NCBI GenBank assembly: GCA_021234155.1 | Contig: JAJEKV010000047.1 | Span: forward strand, 9,216,033 to 9,280,032 | Direction: 5' to 3' | Source of the DNA: Isoetes taiwanensis | Lineage: Eukaryota; Streptophyta; Lycopodiopsida; Isoetales; Isoetaceae | DNA: 64,000 nucleotides | In this document: positions 22,247 to 33,336 of the stretch, piece after piece | Position numbering within the stretch: the first letter of the stretch is position 1 | Layout: every line of letters starts with the position of its first letter | Position numbers and translations under genes: made by a program | Notes under the pieces: generated by a model | What the model was told of the DNA's origin: nothing | Databases searched by the model: none | The model's input: the letters and a program-made list of their open reading frames with translations, nothing else

Positions 22247-24509
22247 CATCTACTCTTCCCTTGCGGTTTATTGGATCTATCTCTTGTATTGAGAAGAAAA
22301 GATCAAGCTTTTGTTACCAATTGAATATTGTTCTGCTGCATTTTTATCATTTTCAATTGGCAAAAACAAATGATTTGAACATAAGGAGGCAAATAAATTA
22401 TTGTTCAAAGCAAAGAGAGATTTTTAGATAGTCACATGTCATTTGTAAGGTTGTTCTTGCATCGGTCCAACTACTATGGCTATGGCTTTAACAGGAGTAA
22501 CTATTACTTTCAGAAATGAAATAAGCTGGGCCGTCTGGTACGCACGCACCAGAAAAAAAACATTGGAAGGGTAAAAAGACTGCCAAATAGAGTCACAAAA
22601 CATCTGTTAACACCATCCACTTATTGAAACTACTTGTTATTGGCAAAGTATCTAATTTAATGTAGTGAAGAACTTAAAGTGGCTATAATGTTTTAACCAC
22701 ATTTATGTAGCTTTTTAGTTAATATTTGATGCCGTATGCCTTTGCGGTGGATGTAAAGCAAGCATCCAATGATAGGGCTTGCTAGATTCGAGTGTTATTG
22801 TGATGCGGTTCCTCTTCTTTATGATATGTTAGTCACACGAGCATCACTTCTTTATGATATGTTAATGAGACGACGAGTTCAAGTACGAATGGTTGCAATT
22901 GAGGACACATGCATTGCAATATTTTGAGGGGCTTGTTGGGCATGGCATATAGAATGTTGGATGCTTACATTACAGCACATGCATGACAATCAAACTTTGT
23001 TTTCTTTAAACTAAAGGAGCATACACCGAACAAGGTGAGACAAGGTGCTTGATATTGCTTCGAGCACAGTTTATATTCCCGAGCTCATGTGAAGGCTACC
23101 TAGAGGAATCTTAGCCGTGCAATGCCTGGGATGTGAGGTGCATCATTCTTGGATACTTTAGGCTTGTAGTTGTATACATGATCGGCAAGGGAAGGTTTGC
23201 TTTTGGATGACTTGTTGGTTGTATGTGTAATGGGAGACAACATTAATGAAGGTTTTGTACTTGATGAACAAGACGTTGACGCATCAAAGGGTTGCCCCTT
23301 TTGTCCACTGGGAAATTCTAGTACATATTGGTGTAAGTATCCTAAGGTCTGCAAAATAGCACTAAGACATGATTAAGGACATGTATCCCGTTATGTATAT
23401 GTATCTCGCTATTCGCGTGCTATCACTTCGAAATTGCATCTAAATACGTATTGGACATATGTTCCGTGTATTTGCGCAGGACGATATCTGGACGTAATGT
23501 CTAGTCGAGTGCTGCATAGGTTCGTCAATGGTCGCTCCATTAACAGTGGTTGATGTGGGACCATGTTGGTTCAAAGTTTGTGCAGATATGGTCCAAGAAG
23601 GAGCGGAGGCACATCGGGAACTTGACTTATTATTTGTGCCTCATCATGATTGCTTGCAGTGTGGCCATGTTGGTGTGATCACAAAGTGCATTGATATTCT
23701 CGCAATGATTTCCTGCCAACACTAGCAAGACGCCAGACCATACTGTTAAAGAGAAAGCACAAATATACCGACAAGGCTAGTGCAACATCAATTCTCCAAC
23801 ACGAAAGTTGGTGCAACAACATGCCAACACGACAACCAATCAAGTACAAGGTCTAGAAGACCTAGAACAGGAATTAAAAAATCCCCGCCTGCAGATAGAG
23901 AAGAAAAAGGCCTACAAATTCAAGGCCGACACGGATGGATTAAGAGAAGTCTCTAAAGTTTACGGAGCTCTTAATCCCCAAGTTGAGCTTCCAAAGGCTA
24001 GTCAAAGAAGTAGCCCAGGACAACAAGACAGACCTCCGATTTTAGAGAGTATATTTGGCAGTGTTGCAAGATGCAACAGAGTTATACTTCGTATCTACCT
24101 TTGAAGATACCAACCTCTGTGCCATTCATGCAAAGAGGGTTACCATTACGCCAAAGGACATATAGTTGGCAAGGCAACTCCGAGGCAACAAATGGTAGTT
24201 TAATACTTGGATATACATTTTTCTTGATCAACATATAATATTATTTGTGTAAATGTTCCAAATGTATAGTAAACTAGATTGTTGATAATAAGCTAACATT
24301 GCTATATTTATATGCTAACATCAGCATGACGTTAGCGTACTATATTTAAAAGTACCCCCCATTTCTTTCCATCTTTGCATTTCAGCTAGTCTCCTTTGCC
24401 TCTACCTCACTCAATCTCACAACCTGCACAACTAGTGATATGGACACCAGCGCAGGATAGGCATGGTGCATGCATGGCAACGCTGCTACCCGGCAGTATT
24501 CTTTGAAGA
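22247..24509. other. Intergenic with a dispersed repeat
   Basis: No gene is recognised. A block near 23272-23310 (GACGCATCAAAGGGTTGCCC, then CCACTGG) resembles one at 57932-57968. A 98-codon frame at 23808-24104 is Lys/Gln-rich and not recognised. Confidence 0.35.
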
Positions 24510-25732
24510 AACATATATACATTGCGCATGTTGTTGTATGCAGATGATATAGTTATTTTATCCAGGACAGTGGCAGGCATGCAGAAGCATTTAGATGCTT
24601 TGTCTCTCTTTTGTGACAATAAAGGCATGAAGGTGAATTTGACTACAACTAAATCGATTGTCTTTGGGGCACTTAAGGTTGGACATCTTAAATTTCTATA
24701 CAAAGGAGAACAGGTATATATCGTGGATTCATATAAATATTTGGGTATTCAAGTGGATAAAACTCCAAATTGGAATCAGACTGTAGACCAAAGGGTAAGT
24801 GGTGGGCTGAAGGCTTTATATAGTATGCAACGTAGAAGTGCAAACGCTGATATTTGGAATTTTGAATTAAAGAGAATGCTATATAAAGTACTTGTACAAA
24901 CTATTGTACTATATGGTTGTGAGATGTGGGCACCTGGGTTAGCAGAAGAAACCTGGAAAAAAGTCGAAAAGGTTCAGAAGAAATTTTTCAGAACAGAGTT
25001 AGGGGTTAAGGCACAAACTCCATATGATATGATGCTGGCAGAATGTGGCATGATGCCTCTAGAGGCAGAGGCACTGTGCAGAACACTTGAATATGTTTGT
25101 AAAGTGCAAATGGATATGCATGAGGAAAGCTTGCCTAGGATTGCCATGGATGCAACGAGGTCCAAAGGATGGTACTTGGATGTTCAGGCTTGGATTAAAA
25201 AATGGGGACTGGAATGTAATGATTTACATAACCAGCGTGGTGGTATTAGGACTTGGGTACAGGAACATGTGATTATGAGATCGTGGTATGTCCCAGAAGT
25301 GAAGAAAACATATTATAAACAGTTCATTAATCCTTCTCTTCAACAACCAAGATATTTGAGTGAAGGGATATCAGTGAAGCGTAGGCATGCAATTAGTAGA
25401 CTAAGGCTCAGCTCACATAGATTGGGAGTGGAAGTGGGTAGATGGAGCAACATACCTCATGAGCTCAGGATATGTAGTAGGCTATGCGCTATGGGAGAAA
25501 TTGAAGATGAGGCACATGTTCTCTTGCGCTGTCCACAGTATGCAGGTCTTCGCCGCAAGTACCACATTAATTGTAATGATTTGGTTGCATTTTTTGGTCT
25601 TTCGGGAAAAATCATAGGCCATTTTATAATTGAAATGATGGCACACAGGAATAATGTGCTAAAGGTTATTGATGGCGATGAGAATGTGGGAGATGAGGGG
25701 GAGAGCTCTGGTGCATTTCTTTCTGAAGATGC
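24510..25732 (+). mobile_element. LINE, 5'-truncated, ORF2 C-terminal half intact up to the nested insertion
   Basis: The frame opens just before the reverse-transcriptase catalytic motif (LLYADDIVIL at about 24530) and runs about 400 codons without a stop. It includes the thumb region (DSYKYLGIQVDKTPNW), LYGCEMWAPG, and a C-terminal Cys/His-like segment (HRLGVEVGRW, then DEAHVLLRCP). Everything upstream of the YADD motif is missing, as expected of a truncated target-primed insertion. The LTR element starting at 25733 cuts the coding frame near its end, and the frame resumes at 28831. No frameshift inside this half suggests a fairly recent copy. Confidence 0.9.
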
Positions 25733-26423
25733 TGATACAATTTAGGGGTCTTAGCGACTAAGAAAACAAGAATGATAATATTATAACAGCTTCTCTTAAG
25801 AACAAGAGCACTTGGTTTCCACAACCAAGTTATGGAGCATCCAGTTACCACCCAACCGGATCCAAAAACTAAGGCAAATTCCAAAGGGTTTAGTAGCAAA
25901 AGAATGGATCTAGGCTTGATTCCCTTTAGCACAAGATCATTCGTTTTACAACAAGCTCAGACTAAGAATTATCAAGGATTGGATGTTCGTCTCAATCCCT
26001 GCTATACAAGGCAGGCAGTATTTGAAGCGGCAAGGAATCTCAGGCCAAAATCCCTAGTAATCGACGTTTCGCAGATCTGTCTTGGCAGTAGATGCCGGAA
26101 TTGCACAAGTCTGAACTGATAGCCGAAGTTATCTCTGTGTCTCGAACTGGCCGATGTACTCCTTTTATGGCAAAATCGTCTCCCTTTTTGTCGGCTTAAA
26201 GGTCTTCTATTTGTGTTATTCTGGGATCTGCCCTTTTTGCCGTAAAATTAGCTGAACGCCAAGTCCTTCAGTGCGTCCCTTTTTTGCACAAAAATATCCT
26301 CTTAATATTTCAAAGGTTGTTTGCTATAATGTGCCCTGCCTTTACTACCATTTGTAATATTATCGCCCCTTGTCTTAGCCTTTTTTTAATTTTGGATCGC
26401 TCCCCCTAGCCTGCTCCATATCA
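25733..26423 (-). repeat. 3' LTR of the gag-only element (691 bp)
   Basis: Same sequence as 28151-28825 apart from a 16-bp extra segment near 25847 and scattered substitutions. Begins TGATACAATTTAGG and ends CTGCTCCATATCA on the plus strand. Confidence 0.95.
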
Positions 26424-26963
26424 ATCCATCGCTTCTCAAGGTTGATCGCCCACGATCAACAAAGTTCCAGAGATATCTTATTCCTGCACAACTCAGAAAT
26501 AGTTACGGATATTCTTGTACTACCAAAGTACCTGAATACCCCTCGTACCTCCAAGGTACAGATGTAATTTGTCAAGCCAATTGTGTTGCAACCACAATTA
26601 CTAATCTTCCAAGAATTACATCTTATGCTCTCTTGTCAAGATTGATTGTCTTTGCGGTCACAACCACTAATCTTCCAAGAGGCATTCACAACTAGTATAC
26701 CATGTTCAAGCCGGTTATGTTGCAATCGTAGTCACTAATCTACCATGGTATACACATTCAAAGTATTTATTCCTTATACCAAATAAAGAAAATCAACCTT
26801 GAAATAAAAAAAAACCCACTCTTTATTCCTAAAGAATTTCACTTACAAAAACTTCTGTAATCTCTCCAAGAAGAGAGGTCACCAATTATTCATCCAAGAG
26901 TTCCCATTTGGAGCCATCTCTTCTCCTTAGCGGCAGCTTTCTCTCGCTCCTCCTCATGGAAGC

Positions 26964-28113
26964 TTACTCTTCGTCGCTCCTCTCCCGCCTTTGAGGTCTC
27001 TCCCGCCTTCGAAGTCTCAACTATTGGCTCCACGGGTTTAGGCGCCTCTAAAGCATGCATCTGAATAGTATGCTGGGATTTAGGAGGTTCAGCTTTTGTA
27101 ATACCCCCATCTCCAAAAGGACAGTTCTTAATAAAATGCTTTCCTCCGCATCTAAAGCATCCTCTTTTTGGTTCATTCTTCTTATTTGAGGTGTCAGCTT
27201 CCTCTTGCCTTCTTTCAGATCCATTGCTCTCTCCGCTGTATCTTCCGTTGTACCTTTTCCTTTTGAACTGTCTATCAGAATCTTTATCCCCATTTTTCTT
27301 CTCTTTCTTCTTACTTTCTTCGTCAGAGGTACCCTTGTCCCAAATATCTAACTTTCACGTTTTGGGATCCAACTTCCTTTCTACTGCAGATGCCATCTTT
27401 ATAGCCCCATCTAATTCTGTAGGATTTAGAATCTCCAATTCTGCATATATGTCATCCTTACACCCACTAACATATTTTCGGAGGAGTTCTTCCCCATCTA
27501 GGTTCCTTATCAATGCGGCCAAATGGGTAAACTTTGAGGTGTAGGACTGGATCGTTTCCTTGTCTTGCTGTTTCAGTTGATCCCATACTCTTCTTAGCTC
27601 ACTTTGATAATTAGAAGGAAGATATTGCGATTCAAATGCTTTCTTGAATTTTTCCCATGTGTCTATCTTAGGATTACACTCTCGTCGACCTTGCCACCAG
27701 GCTTGGGCTCGGTCTTTCAAATAGCTATCCATAGCTTGCAATTTTTCCACATCGTTTGCTTGCACTCGATCAAAGAATTTTTCCCATTGACTTAAAAAAC
27801 TGACTACTTTGATTGGTCTCGTCCTCCTCCCTTTAAAAGTAGGCATATCTACTTTCTCCAACCATTTTCTGATCTTACTGTGATTGACTGGCGGCGGTGG
27901 TGGAGGATTTACAGGTGGAGGATCATCATTGAGGTGGGCTTTGGGAAATATCTGGTAAGAAGCGATACAAAATAGCCAACCGCTCAATCGCTTTTCATAT
28001 TCTCGCTGATTGCTTACTGGCGTGGGCAATGCTATTTGAGACGCAATATAACTAGCATTGGCTAAAGCTTGCTGATACTAACTATCAGAGATATTGAAAC
28101 GGTTTTGGGCCAT
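26964..28113 (-). pseudogene. Retrotransposon gag protein with CCHC zinc knuckle, two in-frame stops
   Basis: The capsid-type region is typical of retrotransposon gag: DMPTFKG, FLSQWEKFFDRV, YLKDRAQAWW, TWEKFKKAFESQYLP and KQQDKETIQSYTSKF. Downstream a basic region leads to one zinc knuckle, CFRCGGKHFIKNC (CX2CX4HX4C). A poly-Pro stretch lies near the start of the capsid region. From the ATG at 28111-28113 the frame meets a TAG at 28078-28080 and a TGA at 27355-27357; each is one transition from a sense codon. The gene ends at 26964. No pol follows, so the element must have depended on proteins made elsewhere. Confidence 0.88.
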
Positions 28114-28135
28114 TGATCAGGTATGTAGATCGATA

Positions 28136-28148
28136 GGCTCTGATACCA
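28136..28148 (-). promoter_or_regulatory. Primer-binding site, initiator-Met tRNA type
   Basis: The minus strand reads TGGTATCAGAGCC two bases inside the 5' LTR, complementary to the 3' end of plant initiator methionine tRNA. It fixes the orientation of the element. Confidence 0.93.
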
Positions 28149-28150
28149 CT

Positions 28151-28825
28151 TGATACAATTTAGGGGTCTTAGCGACTAAGAAAACAAGAATGATAATATT
28201 ATAACAGCTTCTCTTAAGAACAAGAGCACTTGGTTTCCACAACCAAGTTATGGAGCATCCGATCCAAAAACTAAGGCAAATTCCAAAGGGTTTAGTAGCA
28301 AAAGAATGGATCTAGGCTTGATTCCCTTTAGCACAAGATCATTCGTTTTACAACAAGCTCAGACTAAGAATTATCAAGGATTGGATGTTCGTCTCAATCC
28401 CTGCTATACAAGGCAGGCAGTATTTGAAGCGGCAAGGAATCTCAGGCCAAAATCCCCAGCAATCGATGCTTCGCAGATCTGTCTTGGCAGTAGATGCCGG
28501 AATTGCACAAGTCAGAACTGATAGCCGAAGTTATCTCTGTGTCTCGAACTGGCCGATGTACTCCTTTTATGGCAAAATCGTCTCCCTTTTTGTCGGCTTA
28601 AAGGTCTTCTAATTGTGTTATTCTGGGATCTGCCCTTTTTGCCGTAAAATTAGCTGAACGCCAAGTCCTTCAGTGCGTCCCTTTTTTGCACGAAAATATC
28701 CTCTTAATATTTCAAAGGTTGTTTGCTATAACGTGCCCTGCCTTTACTACCATTTGTAATATTATCGCCCCTTGCCTTAGCCTTTTTTTAATTTTGGATC
28801 GCTCCCCCTAGCCTGCTCCATATCA
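28151..28825 (-). repeat. 5' LTR of the gag-only element (675 bp)
   Basis: The partner of 25733-26423, adjoining the primer-binding site. Confidence 0.95.
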
Positions 28826-28952
28826 GGTGCATTAGAGGATATTTTTTATAATGTTGAATGTACAGATTTGAACGTCTCATAGACTTGGTGGTCTGCAAAC
28901 GTATTATCTATATATTTCATTTCATTTCATTTCATTTCATTTCATTTCATTT
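28826..28952 (+). mobile_element. Resumed 3' end of the interrupted LINE with (ATTTC)n tail
   Basis: Removing the LTR element and one target copy joins ...SEDA to LEDIFYNVECTDLNVS and a stop (about 28884-28886), so this is the true end of the LINE frame. The short 3' UTR (CATAGACTTGGTGGTCTGC) resembles the tails at 16346 and 53054 and ends in an (ATTTC)n run at about 28914-28952. Confidence 0.85.
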
Positions 28953-29034
28953 CTATCTCTCTCCCTCTCATATTTTTTAAATTAGGTTTAGAACCATTAG
29001 AGTTTCAGATACCCTTAACAAGAAAAAAGCAAAT

Positions 29035-29160
29035 TTATATTAAAGAATAGAAGTGTGGAGAGTTGGTTAAGGGGTTGGTGTTATATTAAAGAATAGAAGT
29101 GTGGAGAGTTGGTTAAGGGGTTGGTGTGGAGGTGATGGGGTCACGAGTTCAATTTCCTCT
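29035..29160 (+). repeat. 46-bp perfect tandem duplication and tRNA-like SINE
   Basis: Copies at 29035-29080 and 29081-29126 are identical (each starts TTATATTAAAGAATAGAAGT). Each holds the box-A-like GAGTTGGTTAAGG. Box B (CACGAGTTCAATTTCC) follows only the second copy at about 29142. This suggests a SINE whose head was duplicated together with its flank. Confidence 0.7.
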
Positions 29161-29224
29161 TAAGAAGGTCACACCGTGCGTGAGGTGTGCCGGCAAAACA
29201 CCGGTGTTAGCAAGTCGACGATCG

Positions 29225-29465
29225 AACGTGCAAACTAGGGATCACACGTGCAAACTAGGGATCACCCGTTCGTTTAGGTGACAGATCAGCCTCAATGTAC
29301 TCCCGATGCCCAGTGGAGCGAACGAGATGGGTCACTAGAGGGCCGTCAAGAAGCTTTCGGAAGCCACCAGATTCGATGGTCAAGATCTCAAGGAACGAGA
29401 TGGGCCACCAGAGGGCCGCCAAGAAGCTTCCGGAAGCCACCAGACGGTCGAGATCGCAAGGAAGC
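29225..29465 (+). repeat. Tandem duplications of 20 and 73 bp
   Basis: GTGCAAACTAGGGATCAC is duplicated near 29229-29268. A 73-bp unit (starting AACGAGATGGG) is present at 29321 and 29394, with a partial third copy at about 29460. The second pair differs at about eight positions. Confidence 0.75.
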
Positions 29466-29534
29466 AAATGGGCGGCTAAGATCTGGCGGCTGATATATAA
29501 TGGAAGTTTCCCGATTATCCAAAAATCTGGGAAG

Positions 29535-29680
29535 TTTTTGGGTTGCCCCTAGGGGGGGGGGCAAACCCTTGTTTGTATGGGGTTGTGGCATATCCTGAGT
29601 ATATGCTGGAATATACTCAGAATATGTTGATGACTGCTCCAAACTGATTGCACCTTGTAAACTGGCGGTCATTTGCGTTC
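29535..29680 (+). repeat. Dispersed repeat, sister copy at 47930-48075
   Basis: Both copies start TTTTTGGGTTGCCCCTAG, continue through GGCATATCCT and TATATGCT, and end TAAACTGGCGGTCA. Each lies directly upstream of a gene remnant. A related hairpin in reverse orientation (GGGTTGCCCCCTATGGGCAA) is at 61020. Confidence 0.75.
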
Positions 29681-29968
29681 TAAATCGAGGATGGTCCAAG
29701 CGGTTAACTGGCATAAGCAAGGTAAAAGGGGCGTTCACTAAGCATTCTTGAACTCATCTTTCATGCCGGAAAACCTGGCGAAAATCGAAGCCCCAATTAT
29801 ATTGGTAAGAAAAGGAGTGCCGGATTAGTTTTGTTCAGGCAGCCATCTTCTGAGGAAAAGAAAAATACAATGGCTCTGTGCTTAGCTATGGAGATCGGCC
29901 CAACCATTGCTTCGAATCCGTTGCTTGTGGTTCCTGTGCATTCAGTCCTGCTGGTAAGCATAGCAGAT

Positions 29969-30148
29969 TGAAAAGAAAAGAAGCGCTCCTGATTTATCAA
30001 AAGAAGATACCTCCTAAACGGGAGGATGTCTATTTATATCATATGTACATGTACACTCAAAGAATGTTAACATCCTAACTAAGTGACAAAGATATTGTTA
30101 CAAGCCAACTCCGCTCTATAATTATGAGCAGAACATCATATCTTAACA
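29969..30148 (-). repeat. 3' LTR of copia element
   Basis: 180 bp, three mismatches to 34751-34930. Begins TGAAAAGAAAAGAAGCGCTC and ends ATATCTTAACA. Confidence 0.96.
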
Positions 30149-30161
30149 CTCCCCCTTTCTG
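30149..30161 (-). promoter_or_regulatory. Polypurine tract of copia element
   Basis: The minus strand reads AGAAAGGGGGAG immediately before the 3' LTR, where second-strand synthesis is primed. Confidence 0.85.
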
Positions 30162-32560
30162 TCATAATCTTGACGTGACTCCAAGAGTGTCTCTATGAAT
30201 CAGAAAGGTTTCCTTGATTAGGGGTTTTGTTAAGAGATCAGCTGGCATTTCAGTGGTAGGAAGATACTCCATGTGAATACTTTGATCCATGACTTTTTCC
30301 CTGGTATAGTGATGGTGGATGGAGATGTGTTTGGACCGCCGATGATGAATGGGATTAGCGATTGATTGCAATCTTTGCTCCTGTTATCATTATACATGCA
30401 AGGTTGGTTCTGTTGCACATAACCCAATTGACAAGGAATTGTGAAGCCATCTTGTCTCACTGCCGCGGATGTTGCCATGTATTTAGCTTCACATGAAGAG
30501 AGCCAGCGATGTTTGTTTGCAGCTGGTCCAAGTGATGCTTCCACCGTGTAGCATGATGGCGAAGCCTGCAGTGGATCTACTCTTATCTATATCTCCAGCC
30601 CAATCAGAATCCACGAATGACACAAGTCTTACTTCTGGGTAATTGGAATCTGGACCATAGCGAATTCCCATATCCGAAGTACCTTTGAGATAGCGAATGA
30701 TCCTTTTGGCGGCTTTCGATTATTCTACCCCGGGTTACGCATGAATCGACGGGCTGCTCCTCGCTTGTGCAATGTCGGTCCGGTACTTACCATAATATGC
30801 ATAAGACGACCAATTACCTTTGCGATAGGGGGTATCCTTCATCATTTGCTTTGTCTTCATCGTCTCCAGGGCTCCATTTGTTTGCACAATCTAACATTCA
30901 TAGCTGCGGGTGTCTCTTTGATGGTGCACTTTCGGTCATCTTAGAACCTTTGACACAATCGTAGGATTTGATTCTTGGTGAATCGGAATGGATCATTTGC
31001 TGCGATTCCTCCTCAATTTGGAGTCCTAGGCAAGTGTGAATTTCCCCAAGATCTGTCATTCTGAATTCTGCTTGCAATGCTTCTTTCAGATCTTGAATCC
31101 CATCTAACCCATGAGCAACCATGATCAGATCATCAACATATACTACGAGTCAATGGCTTGCCCTGTTGCAACTTAATGTACACATTCCACTCCATTATGC
31201 ATCTCGAAAACCAAGTTGTCTAAGAAAGGCATCTATCTTGAAAATACCACCATGCGTGGACTTTGTTTGAGACCATAGAGTGCCCTTCTCAATCTGCAAA
31301 CACATCCTCCAGGGATGGTAAATCCCTCGGGCTGCCTCATATAAATCTCTTCTTCTAGAGTGCCATTCAAAAAAGCGGTTTTCACGTCCATCTGATGGAT
31401 CTCCATATCTTCTTGGGCAGCAATAGCAAGAATGGTACGAATAGATGTGGCTTTTGCCCTTTGGTGAAAAAAGTCTCATCAAAGTCAACCCCACGAAGGC
31501 GAGAGAAACCTTTAGCAACGAGCCTAGCCGCGAAACTTCTCGATGGATCCATCACGAGCTTCGTTTGATCCTAAATACCCCATCGGCAACCTATGGCTCT
31601 TCGTCCTTTGAGTAGGCGACCCGGATCCGCATCGCGTCAGGTGCATGGCATCCATTTCTTCTTGCATGGCAGCTCTCCATTGCTCAGAAAAAGACCCTGT
31701 TAATGCCTCTTGAACTGTAATTGGTTCTGTTAATTCTGCTACAAAGCTTTCTAGAACACACCGTTCTTCCATATCCACGAGTCCACCTTTGTTGGTACTC
31801 GTTCAAGAACCGGTTCTTCTTTGAAGGGCTTGACAAGATTGCGAAACTCTTCCATTGCTTCCATCGGCGGTAGGTTTGTGCCCTCGGAGACTTCTTCTAA
31901 GTGCGGTAAAGGTGGAAATTGATCTTTGGGGCGGCTGCTCCACATGGGTCACATCATCCGGCGCATGGCAAACATCACTGCATCACACGGAAGTCTTTGG
32001 AAGTCTTTGGATCTGTGCTTTGTGGTGCAATGTTCTTTGGGTGAAATGTCGACCATAGGGACGGATGTGTTAGATTCTTGATAGAGAATCATCTGCATCT
32101 TGCTTGAGCAATTTGTTCTCCCCATCCATTGCTCATCAAACTTGACATCTTGACTACATTGAACTATCTTTGGCGTGGTGACATCTACTATCTGTACCCT
32201 TTACTCTCCTTACAATATCCAACAAATACACCTTCGGATTTGGTGGATCGTTCAATGGATGGCTTGGTGGCTCGGACCTCGGCGGGAACAAGCACATATC
32301 TTTGGACACCCAAAGATCTTGAGGTGGCCCGATATCAGGTGTACATTTGGGTCGCCTCTTCTGGAGTTTTGTTGGGAACAGCAACGGTGGGAGCCCGATT
32401 TTGCAAATAAGCTGCTGTAAGAATAGCTTCATCCCAGAAACTATCGGAGAGACCAGAGAAACGAAGCATACTCAAAGCACATTCTTTGAGTGTTGGATTT
32501 TCGATTACGCAACACCATTTTTGATGGTGATCATAAGGAGAGATAGCTGCGTTTAATGCA
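30162..32560 (-). pseudogene. Copia reverse transcriptase and RNase H region, multiply frameshifted
   Basis: From right to left on the minus strand: the segment before RT (EALTGSFSEQWRAAMQEEMDA, broken here as EALTGSFSEQ and WRAAMQEEMDA), RT pieces, the catalytic YVDD (31129-31140) in YVDDLIMVAHG, and an RNase H start FVDSDWAGDIDKSRSTAGFA with SSCEAKYMATS. At least five frame changes separate these blocks, so no active RT can be made from this copy. Confidence 0.88.
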
Positions 32561-32562
32561 CT

Positions 32563-33336
32563 TCACGCAAACTGGCGAGTGAAGGCTTTTGGCATGAATT
32601 CAGCGCCATTATCACTGCGAAAGGCCCGAATCTTCTTGCCTGTTTCCATTTCTACTTCCTGTTTCCAATTAAGAAAGTGTGCCAGCACTTCCTTGGTGCT
32701 CTTCATAAGGTAGACAAACTCTTTTCTTGAAAAATCATCCACAAAAATCAGAAAATAGAGAGCCTTACAAAGGGATGGAGCGGTCTTTATTGCCCGATAT
32801 CCCGAGTGCACCAATTGTAGTACCTCGGATGCACGTGTACCTGGCGCTTGACCCTCTTTTTCTTTGTGGTGCTTGCCAGGAGACACCCTTCCACGGATCT
32901 GCAAGTTTTGATTCGGATTGAAACACATCCCCTTGACCATCTTCGCATGTTGAAGCTTCTTCAGTCTGCTTTCGTTAATATGTCCGAGGCGTCTATGCCA
33001 CAATTGGAGACCAGGTTCTCCAAGAGTAGCCACTAGAGCCTGCCCGATGTTGGATCCCTGTCCGTTGTGCTTGTCTCCTTCCAAAAACTTGTACAGAAAA
33101 CCATCTCTGTACCCTTTGCCAATGACGTCACGTGAAGAATTCAGCAACAAGAGTTCTTTCTTGAGGATGAGTCCATAGGCTCCAACATCTGCTAATCGTG
33201 ACAAGGATAGCAGATTTCTAGGCAGACCAGGAACATACAAGGCTCTTTTCAATGTACGAGGAGAATCAAGAAGTTTCAGAGTGATAGATCCTGTACCCGG
33301 CAACTTCATGAGACCGGGACGCAATGCCATTGACAA
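32563..33336 (-). pseudogene. Copia pre-integrase and integrase core
   Basis: Shows LYVPGLPRNLLSLSRLAD, the zinc-binding pre-integrase motif LWHRRLGHINESRLKKL, and the integrase core with catalytic Asp residues in FLIFVDDFSRKE and FRSDNGAEF. The frame ends soon after the second Asp, so the third catalytic residue (Glu) and the C-terminus are lost to another frame. A frameshift near 33310 separates it from gag-protease. Confidence 0.9.

Larger units (their letters stand above)
25733..28825 (-). mobile_element. Non-autonomous gag-only LTR retrotransposon, nested in a LINE
   Basis: Two long terminal repeats (25733-26423 and 28151-28825) flank a 1.7-kb interior. Both read TGATAC at one end and ATATCA at the other. 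The right LTR is the 5' LTR: next to it on the minus strand is TGGTATCAGAGCC, the classic initiator-Met tRNA primer site. The interior encodes only a gag protein; no protease, integrase, reverse transcriptase or RNase H is found. The LTRs differ by about nine substitutions and one 16-bp indel (roughly 98.7% identical by eye), so the insertion is fairly recent. The flanks GATGC and GGTGC are a 5-bp target duplication with one change. Confidence 0.93.

Noticed and set aside
29688-29720. tRNA-like D-arm (GGTCCAAGCGGTTAACTGGC)
   Set aside because: No T-arm or acceptor stem follows within tRNA length.
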